Numbered from the stretch's first letter, positions 7,814 through 17,552 are shown. The stretch is DNA of 64,000 nt from Ignavibacteriae bacterium HGW-Ignavibacteriae-1 (GCA_002839825.1 PGYU01000003.1:112947-176946), one strand, 5' to 3'. A program made the numbers and translations. Notes: generated by a model not told the origin, from the letters alone.

Positions 7814-7910
7814 AAATTTTCAGAATTTGACATGGTTAATCTCGTTTGACGTTGTTAATAGTGAAAAAATTGTTAATTTAGCTCTGTTTCAAATTAAGTA
7901 ATCCAAATTT

Positions 7911-9086
7911 ATGAATATAAATCAAAAAGTAAGAGATTTTATTGAAAATTATGTCCAATCGGACACTCACGAGTTAGCTTTGAAAAATAAGCAACTCGAG
8001 CCGAGCGACTTGAAGATTGCTTTAGAACAAATTGAATCACGTCAGCGAATCAAGACAAAACTCCCAACGTGGTATGAAAATTTTGATTTGATACTGCCTT
8101 ACAGTAAATATTTAGAGCAATCATCAAGTGAAAGAACCGCACTCTTCAAATCTCGAATCTATCAATATAGCTCATCAATTGATTGCACAGGCGGCACAGG
8201 AGTAGATTCAGCAGCTATTGCCGTGAATTCTGAAAAGCATATGATTATTGAAAATAATCCCGATTTGGCTGAACTTTTGAAGCATAATTTCTCTGTATTG
8301 AATTTGAAGAATGTCGAGATTGTTGCAACTGATTGCATCGAATATCTCAAACAAAGCGAGACTAAATTTGATTTTGCTTATGTTGACCCTTCTCGTCGGC
8401 AAGCCGGAAAGCGAGTTATCAAACTCGATGAAATGACTCCCGATTTGGCTGTCTTGCTTCCAATTTTGAGCACAAAAGCGATCAAAATCATGATAAAACT
8501 TTCGCCATTGTTCGATATTGACGAGATTTTAAGATATTTCAGCAATATCGAATTCATTCATGTTGTTGCAGTCAATAATGAATGCAAGGAAATTTTAGTG
8601 AGTTTGAATAGCGTCGAGACAAATGAGCCACAAATCGTCGCTGTTGAACTTGGAGAGAGCAAAAGCTTTGTCACTTTCGGAACGCTCAACAAAGCTCCCG
8701 TCGGCTACGAAATGCCCAAAAAACACATCTACGAGCCTAATGTTGCATTGGTTAAGTTAGGGAAGTATTTTGATTATCAAACGCAATTCGGGATTTGGGA
8801 AATTGGTACAAATACAAATTTGTTCACATCTGAGCTTTTGGTAGAAAATTTTGCAGGAGAAATCTACGAGCTAATCGCAATTACTAAACCGAATTTAAAA
8901 GAATTGGAAAATATTTTGGGACATCATCCAAAAGCGATGCTCAAAGTCAGGAATTTCCCGATGAAAACTGAAGATTTGCGCAAAAAGTTGAATCTACTCG
9001 AAGGCGACGAGTATAAAATATTTGCTGTGACTTTATGCGATGCAAGCAAAAAATTCCTGATTTGCCGGAAAAACTTAATTGACTAA
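7911..9086 (+). CDS. PG_1098-type SAM-dependent methyltransferase with THUMP-like domain
   Basis: A 391-residue protein of a type common in Bacteroidetes. The N-terminal third is helical, the middle is a Rossmann methyltransferase: CTGGTGVDSAA (SAM-binding loop, about residue 86) and YVDPSRR (about residue 159) in the place of the DPPY/DPPR motif of RNA or DNA methyltransferases. The C-terminal region corresponds to the ferredoxin-like and THUMP-like domains described for P. gingivalis PG_1098. RNA is the likely substrate, but the target is not known to me. It stands alone on the plus strand and its end overlaps ispH convergently by 12 nt. Confidence 0.75.
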   Translation: MNINQKVRDFIENYVQSDTHELALKNKQLEPSDLKIALEQIESRQRIKTKLPTWYENFDLILPYSKYLEQSSSERTALFKSRIYQYSSSIDCTGGTGVDSAAIAVNSEKHMIIENNPDLAELLKHNFSVLNLKNVEIVATDCIEYLKQSETKFDFAYVDPSRRQAGKRVIKLDEMTPDLAVLLPILSTKAIKIMIKLSPLFDIDEILRYFSNIEFIHVVAVNNECKEILVSLNSVETNEPQIVAVELGESKSFVTFGTLNKAPVGYEMPKKHIYEPNVALVKLGKYFDYQTQFGIWEIGTNTNLFTSELLVENFAGEIYELIAITKPNLKELENILGHHPKAMLKVRNFPMKTEDLRKKLNLLEGDEYKIFAVTLCDASKKFLICRKNLID

Positions 9087-9998
9087 GGCATCTTCTACTG
9101 TATTGAATTTATTTTCGATTTCAGCTTTGACTTTTTCCATGTACCATTGTGGTGTACTCGTAGCGCCGGATATACCCACTGTCTCGGCACCCACGAACCA
9201 TGACCAATCAATTTCGGAAATATCTTCTATGAAATGGGTTTGGGAATTGACTTTCAAGCAAGACTGATAGAGGCTTTTGCCATTGGATGAATTTTTGCCG
9301 GAAACGAAAATCACAACGTCGTTATGTCTTGCAAAGTTGAGCAAAGGCTCTTCCCTACTCGTTACAGCGCGGCATGTGGTATCGCGAGCCAAGAGTTTGT
9401 TATCAATTTCTCCCAGGTCAATCATATTTTTTATTTTGCTGTCGAGATATTCTTTAACTTCGTGGAAATGGTGCTTATCCATTGTCGTTTGGGACATGAA
9501 GACAGTTTGGCGGTCAAAATCAGTGATTTGCATTGCTTCGTCAAGAGTCTTAATAACATGACAGTTATCATTGCACACGCCGCGTAGCCCAATCACTTCG
9601 GCATGTTCTTTTTTGCCGAAGATTATGATTTGAAAATCCTGCTCATGATATTTTCTGACCCGATTTTGCAAATTTGTCACAAGCGGACAAGTTGCATCCA
9701 CTACGTCTAAGTTGAGGCTTTCGGCACTTTTGTAGGTCGAAGGTGGTTCGCCATGAGCTCTAATAATCACTTTGGCATCTTTGTCATCTTTGGCGATTCG
9801 CTCCAAATCCGAATGAGAAATCGTAGTCAGACCTCTTTGTTCGAGTCTTTCGATTTCTTTTGGATTGTGAATTATATGCCCAAGAATATATACGTTCTTA
9901 CCTTCTGTTTGCGACTGATTCAGGGTTTCTTCCGCAATATCAACAGTGCGGACAACTCCCCAACAAAATCCGGATTTATTATCTATAGTTACTTTCAT
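9075..9998 (-). CDS. ispH: 4-hydroxy-3-methylbut-2-enyl diphosphate reductase
   Basis: Last step of the MEP isoprenoid pathway, giving IPP and DMAPP. The three [4Fe-4S] cysteines are visible in GFCWGV (residue 12), DATCPLV (about 104) and TTCRAV (about 209); the substrate-binding HGEPPS (about 81) and TTMDKHH (about 171) are present. Length 307 is normal. IPP feeds undecaprenyl phosphate made by UppS further along the window. It is followed after a few bases upstream by cmk on the same strand. Confidence 0.95.
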   Translation of the reverse strand: MKVTIDNKSGFCWGVVRTVDIAEETLNQSQTEGKNVYILGHIIHNPKEIERLEQRGLTTISHSDLERIAKDDKDAKVIIRAHGEPPSTYKSAESLNLDVVDATCPLVTNLQNRVRKYHEQDFQIIIFGKKEHAEVIGLRGVCNDNCHVIKTLDEAMQITDFDRQTVFMSQTTMDKHHFHEVKEYLDSKIKNMIDLGEIDNKLLARDTTCRAVTSREEPLLNFARHNDVVIFVSGKNSSNGKSLYQSCLKVNSQTHFIEDISEIDWSWFVGAETVGISGATSTPQWYMEKVKAEIENKFNTVEDALVN

Positions 9999-10004
9999 AA
10001 TAGC

Positions 10005-10676
10005 TTATTTATTGATTATTTTTGTTGCCAAATCAATTATCAAATTGGATTGCTGTTCGATTGTCAAGTCCGAAGTATCAATTTCGGTAGCATCATCTGC
10101 TTTTCGAAGCGGACTGTTGCTCCGAGAGCTATCATAATCATCTCTATCAACAATTTGTCCCTTGACTTCATACTCGGAAACATTAATTCCTTTTGCAATT
10201 GACTCCTTCAAACGACGTTGAACACGGGCAGATATTGACGCCACTAAATATATTTTAAGCTCTGCCTGAGGGAATACAACCGTTCCAATATCGCGTCCGT
10301 CCATGACTACTCCGCCATTTTTGCCCATCAATCGTTGCTGCTCGACCAACTTTTCACGGACATAGGAATACGCACTTATCGGACTGACATATTTTGTAAC
10401 ATCCGGAAGGCGAATTTCAGAGCTGACATCCTCATGATTCAGAAAAGTTCGCTGCCCCCATTCGGATTGTTTTAAATCTATGCTGAGATTGTCCATCATC
10501 TTATTTAGATTCTCGTCGTTCATGTCCAATCCGCTTCGCAGCCATTCCAAAGTTACTGCTCGATACATTGCACCTGTATCAATATATATATAACCGAGTT
10601 TTTCGGCAACAATTTTTGCAGTGGTAGATTTTCCCGAACCAGCCGGTCCGTCAATTGCTATTATGATTTTTTTCAT
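10005..10676 (-). CDS. cmk: Cytidylate kinase
   Basis: Phosphorylates CMP and dCMP. P-loop GPAGSGKSTTAK at residues 10-21, IDTGAMYRA (about 35), MDGRDIGTVVFP (about 126) and the lid region are those of bacterial CMP kinases; 223 residues is typical. Its start follows the stop of the HAD gene (10678) by one base, so the pair is co-transcribed, with ispH downstream. Confidence 0.95.
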   Translation of the reverse strand: MKKIIIAIDGPAGSGKSTTAKIVAEKLGYIYIDTGAMYRAVTLEWLRSGLDMNDENLNKMMDNLSIDLKQSEWGQRTFLNHEDVSSEIRLPDVTKYVSPISAYSYVREKLVEQQRLMGKNGGVVMDGRDIGTVVFPQAELKIYLVASISARVQRRLKESIAKGINVSEYEVKGQIVDRDDYDSSRSNSPLRKADDATEIDTSDLTIEQQSNLIIDLATKIINK

Positions 10677-10677
10677 T

Positions 10678-11385
10678 TTAATTTTCGATAAGTCTATTTA
10701 TAATTTCGATTGTATTTTGGGTGTCAGACAAGTCATTCAACACAAAGTCAGCATGGAGCAAAGATAATTCGTCGAAAGTCGCAGCACCGGTCGCAACGCA
10801 CAAAACGGCGATATTATGAGCTTTTGCACAATCAATATCACGAGGTGTGTCGCCAATTATTAGTGTATTATTCGTATTGAAAATTTCGCTCCCGACAAGT
10901 TCGTTAGCCCTTTTGATAGCTATCGGTGGGAGCATATTCCTGTCGTCTGAATCCGAACCGAAAGCACCAATTGGGAAAAATTTGTCCAAATTATGTGCAC
11001 GTAGTTTCAGATATGCATTCTCGAAGAAATTCCCCGTAATAAGCCCTAATTGTATGTCAGGATTGATGTGTAAATCGTTGATTAATTCTACAACACCGGG
11101 TAAAATTTTCACATTTTCAATTGTGGTATGTTCTTCAAAGCTTATGTAAATTCTGCTCCAAATTGTTGGCAAAATTTTCAAAGTATCATCATAAGAAACG
11201 CCGATATTTTGGCTAATGATTCTAAGAATTTGCAAATCGGTCATACCCCAAAAATCGGGAATAGCCGAATCAGGGACTTCCTTGCCGAATAATTCTGAGA
11301 GTAAATCCGCAAACAAGGATTTGGCTATGCCATGCTTGAAGTTTAAAATTGTGCCGTCAATGTCGAATAAAATTAGTTTTTTCAT
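10678..11385 (-). CDS. HAD-superfamily hydrolase, phosphoglycolate phosphatase-like
   Basis: Cytoplasmic phosphatase of HAD subfamily IA. Motif I DIDGTI at residue 8, motif II around LITGN (about 115), and motif III/IV GDTPRDIDCA (about 178) are all visible, with a helical cap between I and II. Substrate is uncertain; PGP-like proteins of 235 residues act on phosphoglycolate or other small phosphate esters. First gene of the HAD-cmk-ispH group, downstream of a strong terminator that ends ssb. Confidence 0.82.
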   Translation of the reverse strand: MKKLILFDIDGTILNFKHGIAKSLFADLLSELFGKEVPDSAIPDFWGMTDLQILRIISQNIGVSYDDTLKILPTIWSRIYISFEEHTTIENVKILPGVVELINDLHINPDIQLGLITGNFFENAYLKLRAHNLDKFFPIGAFGSDSDDRNMLPPIAIKRANELVGSEIFNTNNTLIIGDTPRDIDCAKAHNIAVLCVATGAATFDELSLLHADFVLNDLSDTQNTIEIINRLIEN

Positions 11386-11393
11386 AAAAAATA

Positions 11394-11419
11394 AAAAATT
11401 CCGGCTAACCGGAATTTTT
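11394..11419 (-). terminator. Rho-independent terminator after ssb
   Basis: Perfect 11-bp stem AAAAATTCCGG / CCGGAATTTTT with a CTAA loop, 20 bp after the ssb stop. The A/T arms make it work in either direction, but only ssb ends here. Confidence 0.85.
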
Positions 11420-11439
11420 AGATATTACAGTTTTGAAAT

Positions 11440-11862
11440 TTAAAATGGAATATCTTCCCCATTATTGTCTTGAACTTGGATATCTTCATCGTTGGAATCA
11501 TCAGCATAGTCATTATTCCTATTTGGAGCCTTGTAGTCCAATGGAATCACCATCATTGCACGGATTTCCGAAACATAGCGTTTTACACCATCTTTGCCGT
11601 CGTAAGACCTGTTTGTGATTTTACCTTCCACATAGACTTTGCTGCCTTTTTTGAGTCTTTCATGAGCAATTTCAGCCATTTTGTCCCATACCACAATTCT
11701 GTGCCATTCTGTATTCTCCTTCCATTCGCCGTTTTTATCCTTAAAACTTTCCGTTGTTGCAACATTGAGCGTAGTGACTGATAGACCTGTAGGAGTGCTT
11801 CTGAGTTCCGGGTCTTGACCCAAATTACCCAAAATTATCGCTTTGTTGACGCTTCTTGCCAT
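11440..11862 (-). CDS. ssb: Single-stranded DNA-binding protein
   Basis: Binds ssDNA in replication, repair and recombination. OB-fold core of about 105 residues begins with ARSVNKAIILGNLGQDPELR, followed by an acidic, low-complexity tail ending GEDIPF, the partner-binding tip of SSB. 140 residues is a normal size. A TTTTGGAGAT ribosome-binding site lies just before the ATG. Monocistronic, closed by the hairpin above. Confidence 0.96.
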   Translation of the reverse strand: MARSVNKAIILGNLGQDPELRSTPTGLSVTTLNVATTESFKDKNGEWKENTEWHRIVVWDKMAEIAHERLKKGSKVYVEGKITNRSYDGKDGVKRYVSEIRAMMVIPLDYKAPNRNNDYADDSNDEDIQVQDNNGEDIPF

Positions 11863-11926
11863 AAAATCTCCAAAATATGTAATGAAAAATATGTCTTACG
11901 AAATTTAAACAATTCCAACCTCTAAT

Positions 11927-12733
11927 TTAAAAATAAATTACATTAAAACCAACTGCATTATAAATATCTTTTTCATCAAAAAACATTCCATGCATAGAAT
12001 TACCGTTGTAATACTTGTAGAACAGCCGTACACCGAACTTTTTGTTGAATTGGAAATCAACACCCGTTTGGGAAATATAGCCAACACGGTTTTCGCCGTC
12101 TTTTACATCGAAAGCAAAATGAAATTTAATATTATCGGTCAATTTTGCTTCAGATTCGATACCAATTTGAGGTAGAATTTGGTTTACATTATCGGGGATA
12201 GTAGAAAACACAAGTGTCAATCCGGCATACGGACGAATTGAAAACCATGACGTAAAATGCGTTTCGTAAACTACATAAAGGTCAACAAACTCTCGGCTAT
12301 AAACAAAAGGCTCTTTGATAAATGTTCCGAATTTCGTATATCCGTCCACCAGATGTGATGAAATGTGAGCCAACCTAAATCGAGCTTCAATTAAGTCATC
12401 ACCTATCTCATGCTCGTAGGATGAATTTACACCGAAAAAATAATCTGAAGTTTCGACAGGAAATTTGAAATTATTATCGCTCCTGAGGCGAGTATATGTG
12501 AAAAAATCAGTCCCAAAAGCCAGAGCAGATTTATCATATTCATATTTTAGCAAATCAAAAGATGCACCTATATCCAATCGTAAATTCTCGTCACAGTAAT
12601 TGTAGTGCGCGCCAATTCGCGGCTCGAATGTATTTGCTGTCAAAGGTCTGAATAGCAATACATCATCACTTTGGGAGTGAACATTTATGCTAAAAATCAT
12701 AATTATAAATACTGTAAAAAATGTTTTCTTCAT
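11927..12733 (-). CDS. Outer-membrane beta-barrel protein, DUF1207-like
   Basis: A 268-residue exported protein. The signal peptide is MKKTFFTVFIIMIFSINVHSQS. The mature part alternates aromatic and polar residues in beta-strand fashion and ends with NVIYF, an aromatic C-terminus as in BamA substrates. The start LLFRPLTANTFEPRIGA resembles the DUF1207 family (LFxPLxADPRxPRF), tentatively. The ORF track begins four codons earlier at a TTG; the ATG at 12733 is preferred because GAGGA lies 5 nt upstream. It follows the sugar-phosphate transferase gene closely, so it may serve surface polysaccharide work, but that is inference. Confidence 0.6.
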   Translation of the reverse strand: MKKTFFTVFIIMIFSINVHSQSDDVLLFRPLTANTFEPRIGAHYNYCDENLRLDIGASFDLLKYEYDKSALAFGTDFFTYTRLRSDNNFKFPVETSDYFFGVNSSYEHEIGDDLIEARFRLAHISSHLVDGYTKFGTFIKEPFVYSREFVDLYVVYETHFTSWFSIRPYAGLTLVFSTIPDNVNQILPQIGIESEAKLTDNIKFHFAFDVKDGENRVGYISQTGVDFQFNKKFGVRLFYKYYNGNSMHGMFFDEKDIYNAVGFNVIYF

Positions 12734-12741
12734 GTTTGTCC

Positions 12742-14199
12742 TCAAAAACTACTTTTGCCGGTCATGACGACCCAAATCGTTTTGATAAAAATATAAAAAT
12801 CAAGTGATAAAGTCCAATTGCGAATGTAATAAATATCAGCCATACAACGCTCTTCGAAAGTCGAATCATTGCGCTCGGTTACCTGCCATAAGCCGGTAAT
12901 TCCGGGCTTGACGTTCAAGATTAATTTATCGGTATCGTTCATTTTGATTCGCTCTTCGGGCAAATATGCTCGAGGACCAATCAAACTCATATCCCCTTTG
13001 AGCACATTGAGAAATTGAGGCAATTCATCGAGGCTGAATTTGCGCAAAGTGCGTCCAAAGTTTGTGATTCGTGGGTCATCTTTCAATTTGTGAAATTTGG
13101 CATATTCCGCTTTTTTCTCGGGGTACTTTTCCAAAATTTCGCTCAAGGAATCATGAGCATCTTCCTTCATTGTGCGGAATTTGAAAAGATTGAAATGCTT
13201 ACCCTTGAGTCCCATCCTGACTTGCTTATAAAAGACATTCTTCGTGCCTGTTATGAATAGTGCAATAGTGACATAGAGCATCAAAGGTAACCAAATGACA
13301 ATCAACATAATGCTGAGAATGAGGTCGAAAAATCGTTTATAAATGATAACCGGCTTATCCAAAAGATTACTTCTCAGATTCACACCATAGAAGCTATTTG
13401 AAGAATTGAATAAGAGCCAGAAACTTGAAAGACCGTAAATTTCGTTTACTATGATTGTATCTTTGAATGTCTTAACGCAGTGGTTGATTGCTTCATGTTT
13501 GCGATTTTCAGGAATTCCTTCATTTATGAAAATGACTGTATCAATGCTATCAATCGAATCGAATAGATGCAAATCATCTAATGAGAAAGTTTCGATATTT
13601 TCGATATCTATGCTATTATTAATGTAATCATCAATGAAGCAGGCAACGGGTTTATAGCCGCCAAATGGATTTTTTTGGAGTGATTCAATAGCTTTTTTGG
13701 CAGATTTTTCTGACCCAACAATCAAAACAGGCTTTCCCCACCAGCTTTTCGAGGTGAAAATCATTTTGATGATATGCCTCATAATTGGCATAATGAATAA
13801 AAGCAATGCCCAAGACAGGAAGAAAAATGATTTGACGAACCAAATTTGGAGATGCACAAAGAGCGATGCAACAGCCATCAGGCTGAACATCAAGGTGATT
13901 GTAATCCAAATGGAACGAATTTCGTTGACGATGAAATTGCCATATCCCGGATATAGCCTGTTGATTGTAAACATGACGAAAAACACGGGCATTACAATCT
14001 GGAATTCGAGGTAGAGGTTTAGAATATCAAGTGCGGGATAATAAAAGCTGCGTACCACAACCGAAGCAATCGCAAAACAAATTATGATGGAAAGCAAATC
14101 GCTCGCTATCAGCAATAAAATGGGTTTTACAACTGAAAAATCTTGTGTTTTTCGTATTACAGAATCAAATCTGATTTTGTTGTGGTTTTCATCGGACAT
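12742..14199 (-). CDS. Polyprenyl-phosphate sugar-1-phosphate transferase (WcaJ/WbaP type)
   Basis: Starts synthesis of an exported polysaccharide by moving a hexose-1-phosphate to undecaprenyl phosphate in the inner membrane. Residues 1-150 have four membrane segments, 150-270 a CoA-binding-like Rossmann domain (VLIVGSEKSAKK), then a further membrane helix and the catalytic domain from KRFFDLILS: KQVRMGLKGKHFNLFKFRTM, DDPRITNFGRTLRK, LDELPQFLNVLKGDMSLIGPR. Length 485 is typical. Sugar specificity cannot be read. Upstream of it on the strand are the lpx genes, though separated by 37 bp; no glycosyltransferase cluster is in the window. Confidence 0.9.
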   Translation of the reverse strand: MSDENHNKIRFDSVIRKTQDFSVVKPILLLIASDLLSIIICFAIASVVVRSFYYPALDILNLYLEFQIVMPVFFVMFTINRLYPGYGNFIVNEIRSIWITITLMFSLMAVASLFVHLQIWFVKSFFFLSWALLLFIMPIMRHIIKMIFTSKSWWGKPVLIVGSEKSAKKAIESLQKNPFGGYKPVACFIDDYINNSIDIENIETFSLDDLHLFDSIDSIDTVIFINEGIPENRKHEAINHCVKTFKDTIIVNEIYGLSSFWLLFNSSNSFYGVNLRSNLLDKPVIIYKRFFDLILSIMLIVIWLPLMLYVTIALFITGTKNVFYKQVRMGLKGKHFNLFKFRTMKEDAHDSLSEILEKYPEKKAEYAKFHKLKDDPRITNFGRTLRKFSLDELPQFLNVLKGDMSLIGPRAYLPEERIKMNDTDKLILNVKPGITGLWQVTERNDSTFEERCMADIYYIRNWTLSLDFYIFIKTIWVVMTGKSSF

Positions 14200-14236
14200 A
14201 TTTCACGAAATTCCAAATTATGATAATTGGGAAAAA

Positions 14237-15013
14237 TTAGCGATGAATACCCCTGACAGAATTTTTGATGAAGTCTATGCAATAGTTTACTTCGGGGCAA
14301 GTTTCGCCCTTTTGGAGAAATTTTGCAATGCCGTCTGAATTGTTCAATCCCGAGAATAGCAAAGTATCGTAGAATAGCTCGATTTCGTTGATAGTTTCAG
14401 CTTCAAAGCCACGTCTGCGTAGTCCAATTTTATTGACACCTTCGACTTGTGCCGGTTTGCGGTCAACAAGTGTATATGGAGCAACATCCTTGACAATTTT
14501 GACATCAGCGCCAACCATCGAATGCCTTCCGACTTTGCAGAATTGGTGAATTTTGGCAACTCCACCGAGTATTACCCAATCTTCGACTACAACATGACCT
14601 GCAATCTGAACTACATTAGACATTATGACATTATCGCCGATGATACAATCATGAGCTATGTGGCAATACGCCATAATTAGGCAATTACTTCCAATTTGGG
14701 TTTTGCCGGTTTCTTTGGTTCCGCGATTGATAGTAGCAAATTCGCGTACTATGCTGTTATCGCCGATGATAGTGAAAGTTTGTTCACCATCAAATTTCAT
14801 ATCTTGTGGTTCGGTACTGATAACGGCACCGGCAAAGAGTTTGACATTATTGCCAATTCTAGCGCCATTTCCGATAACAACCGAAGAGCGAATCTCGCAA
14901 TTATCACCAATCTGAACGTCATCTTCGATAATGCTGAAAGGACCGATTGTGACGTTATTGCCGATTATCGCTTTGTCCGAAACAATAGCAGTAGGGTGAA
15001 TCTTTGTAACCAT
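14237..15013 (-). CDS. lpxA: UDP-N-acetylglucosamine acyltransferase LpxA
   Basis: First step of lipid A synthesis, acylating UDP-GlcNAc. N-terminal left-handed beta-helix of hexapeptide repeats (IHPTAIVSDKAIIGNNVTIG), with the catalytic His in MAYCHIAHDC (about residue 121) and the downstream GLRRRGF helix region; 258 residues is the normal length. Two bases separate it from the lpxC-fabZ stop, so the lpx genes form an operon in the order lpxD, lpxC/fabZ, lpxA. Confidence 0.96.
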   Translation of the reverse strand: MVTKIHPTAIVSDKAIIGNNVTIGPFSIIEDDVQIGDNCEIRSSVVIGNGARIGNNVKLFAGAVISTEPQDMKFDGEQTFTIIGDNSIVREFATINRGTKETGKTQIGSNCLIMAYCHIAHDCIIGDNVIMSNVVQIAGHVVVEDWVILGGVAKIHQFCKVGRHSMVGADVKIVKDVAPYTLVDRKPAQVEGVNKIGLRRRGFEAETINEIELFYDTLLFSGLNNSDGIAKFLQKGETCPEVNYCIDFIKNSVRGIHR

Positions 15014-15015
15014 TT

Positions 15016-16407
15016 TTATTTATCAACTAAAGCAGCTTGAAACTCGGCTTCGGCTACGATTTGACCATCAACCATAACTTTGCCTTCAAATAAGAATGTG
15101 TTCAGGCGTTTAGAAATAAGTTTGACTTCCATAATTAATTGGTCACCCGGAAAAACGGGTTTTCTGAATTTAGCATTTTTTACTCCCATAAAGAACGCTA
15201 ATTTGTTGTCAATATTTTCCACTTTTCGCGTCATCATCAGCCCGCCTGCTTGAGCAAGAGCTTCAAGTATAAGCACTCCCGGCATAACGGGTTTATCGGG
15301 AAAATGTCCGCCGAAAAATGGTTCGTTAATAGTGACATTTTTCAATCCGATAATGATGCTGTTCTCGTCATCTATAGAAATTATCCTATCTATCAATAAG
15401 AATGGATAACGATGCGGAAGAATCTTCATTATGTCGTTTATATCGAGAGATTTTTTATCATTCGGGTCGTTTTTTTTGAATTTGATTTTATTTTCAAGAT
15501 ATTTTGCTCTGATTAATTTCCCAAATTCGATGTTGCTGGCATGACCCGGACGAGCCGCAAGAATTTGTGCCTTCAGAGGTACACCAATCAAAGCCAAATC
15601 GCCAATCATATCGAGCAGTTTGTGGCGAACGGGTTCGTTTTTGAATCTCAAATCAGTGCCATTCAATATCCCATTTTCGCCCAAATTCGGAACGCCGTTC
15701 AATCTGAAAATCTTCTTCAATTCGCCAAGTTCATCAGGACTCATGTCTTTGTCAATGATGACTATTGCACTATCCAAACTTCCGCCTCTGATTAAACCTT
15801 GTTTATGCAGATGCATAACTTCGGTCAAAAAACAAAATGTACGGGCAGGTGCAAATTCAGTCACAAATTCCTTTTCCAAATCAAACATACCCGTATGCTG
15901 ACTACCGAGTGCAGGATTGAAATAATCAATCATTACAGTAATTCGGTAATCGTTATTGGGTAATGCGACTATGTCAACATGTTTGTCTTCGTTAGTGTAA
16001 CGAATTGTTTCGTCTATAACGAAATACTCTCTTTCGGCGTTAAGCTCAGTTGTGCCGGCTTCGAGAAGAGCATTTACATATGGCATCGAACTTCCGTCAA
16101 TAACGGGAGGTTCGTTAGAATTGAGTTCTATACGACAATTATCTATGCGTAAGCCTGCCAAAGCAGCTAATACGTGTTCAACTGTATGCACTCTGACACC
16201 ATTGATTCCGAGAGTTGTACCTCGTGAAAGGTCAACAACGTAATCAACAAGCGCCGGAATTTCAATCGGTGTGTCTAAGTCAGTTCTGACAAAAACATAG
16301 CCATAATTAGCCGGAGCCGGATGGAATGTAATTGTAGAAGGATTACCTGTATGTAAGCCTGTACCTGAAAATGCCACCGATTTTTGTAGTGTTCTTTGTT
16401 TTTCCAT
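15016..16407 (-). CDS. lpxC/fabZ: LpxC-FabZ fusion: lipid A deacetylase / 3-hydroxyacyl-ACP dehydratase
   Basis: Two enzymes in one chain of 463 residues. Residues 1-300 are LpxC, the Zn-dependent UDP-3-O-acyl-GlcNAc deacetylase: HTVEHVLAAL (zinc His), LDSAIVI, RHKLLDMIGDLALIG (zinc His/Asp) and RPGHASN (catalytic His). Residues 320-463 are FabZ of fatty acid synthesis: ILPHRYPFLLIDRI and GHFPDKPVMPGVLILEALAQ with its catalytic His and Glu. This fusion is known from Bacteroidetes and Chlorobi and is one of the main phylogenetic pointers in the window. Confidence 0.97.
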   Translation of the reverse strand: MEKQRTLQKSVAFSGTGLHTGNPSTITFHPAPANYGYVFVRTDLDTPIEIPALVDYVVDLSRGTTLGINGVRVHTVEHVLAALAGLRIDNCRIELNSNEPPVIDGSSMPYVNALLEAGTTELNAEREYFVIDETIRYTNEDKHVDIVALPNNDYRITVMIDYFNPALGSQHTGMFDLEKEFVTEFAPARTFCFLTEVMHLHKQGLIRGGSLDSAIVIIDKDMSPDELGELKKIFRLNGVPNLGENGILNGTDLRFKNEPVRHKLLDMIGDLALIGVPLKAQILAARPGHASNIEFGKLIRAKYLENKIKFKKNDPNDKKSLDINDIMKILPHRYPFLLIDRIISIDDENSIIIGLKNVTINEPFFGGHFPDKPVMPGVLILEALAQAGGLMMTRKVENIDNKLAFFMGVKNAKFRKPVFPGDQLIMEVKLISKRLNTFLFEGKVMVDGQIVAEAEFQAALVDK

Positions 16408-16496
16408 TTACTCTTATGAGTGAATAAAACAATTTAATTTACAAAAATACGAAAGTAAACTGAATAAATGTGATTTTTTAATTTGGTATGCCTATT

Positions 16497-17543
16497 TTAT
16501 TGATTATCAATTTCTGATAATTTTTTTTTAATGATTGCTAAATCTTTATACATTTCAGGCAAATTTCGCATAACTGCTTCAATTTTGAATGCTAATTGAA
16601 CTTCTTTTGCCGGTGAACCGAAATAAACACCTTTTTTGGAAATTCCTTTGGAAACTCCTGATTGTGCAAGCAAAACTACTTCATCTGCAATTTCGAGGTG
16701 ACCGGCTAATCCGATTTGACCACCGAATTTGCAATTTTTACCTGTCCTGACGCTGCCGGAGAATCCACTTTGTGCTGCAATTGCAGTATTGGGACCGATT
16801 TCGCAGTTATGTGCAATATGGACAAGATTGTCTATTTTAGTGCCCTGCATCACTCGTGTTGAGCCGATAAGCGCCCTATCAATAGTTGTGTTAGCGCCAA
16901 TTTCGACATGATTTTCAATGACAACATTGCCGAGTTGCGGAATTTTAGTATAAGAACCGTCAAGGTCGCTTTCCAGATAGCCAAATCCGTCTGCACCTAT
17001 GACTGCTCCTGAATATACGATGCAATTGTCGCCAATTTCAGTGTCGGAATGAATCACGCAATTAGGGTAAATCTTCGTGTTCTTCCCTATTTTCACATTG
17101 TCCATTATTGTTGTGTTCGCCATTATTGAAACGCCGGGTTGGAATATGGAATCTTTCCCGATTGTAACATGGGCTTCGATGTGAATATGTTCGGGCAATG
17201 AAACATTCGATTCGATAATCGCTGTCGGGTGCACCTTATAGCTTGAGACCTCAGTTTTGGGAGACAAATAATTCAGCAAATGAACCAATGCTTCGTGAGG
17301 ACTTTTGTGAGCAATAAAGGCTTGGTTCGGCTTCGGTTCGATATTTGTACCCAAAGGAATAATCACGCATGATGCGTCAGTCACGGGTAAATATTTGCTG
17401 TATTTGTCATTATAAAAAAATGTCAAATCACCTTGCACGGCATCTTCGATACCTTGTATCCCATTTATTACAACATTGGTGGAGCCCAAAAGTTCTCCAC
17501 CTGTTATCTCGAATATTTGATTCAAACTAATTTGAACTTTCAT
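16497..17543 (-). CDS. lpxD: UDP-3-O-(3-hydroxyacyl)glucosamine N-acyltransferase LpxD
   Basis: Third acyl-transfer step of lipid A. The N-terminal 100 residues are the LpxD uridine-binding domain; 105-300 is a hexapeptide beta-helix with VHPTAIIESN, GADGFGYLE (about residue 183) and the catalytic-His segment NLVHIAHNCEIG (about 232); the C-terminus is a helix. Length 348 is normal. The gene follows an ompH gene by 9 bp, as in many Gram-negatives where skp and lpxD adjoin. Confidence 0.95.
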   Translation of the reverse strand: MKVQISLNQIFEITGGELLGSTNVVINGIQGIEDAVQGDLTFFYNDKYSKYLPVTDASCVIIPLGTNIEPKPNQAFIAHKSPHEALVHLLNYLSPKTEVSSYKVHPTAIIESNVSLPEHIHIEAHVTIGKDSIFQPGVSIMANTTIMDNVKIGKNTKIYPNCVIHSDTEIGDNCIVYSGAVIGADGFGYLESDLDGSYTKIPQLGNVVIENHVEIGANTTIDRALIGSTRVMQGTKIDNLVHIAHNCEIGPNTAIAAQSGFSGSVRTGKNCKFGGQIGLAGHLEIADEVVLLAQSGVSKGISKKGVYFGSPAKEVQLAFKIEAVMRNLPEMYKDLAIIKKKLSEIDNQ

Positions 17544-17552
17544 TTTTTTTCT

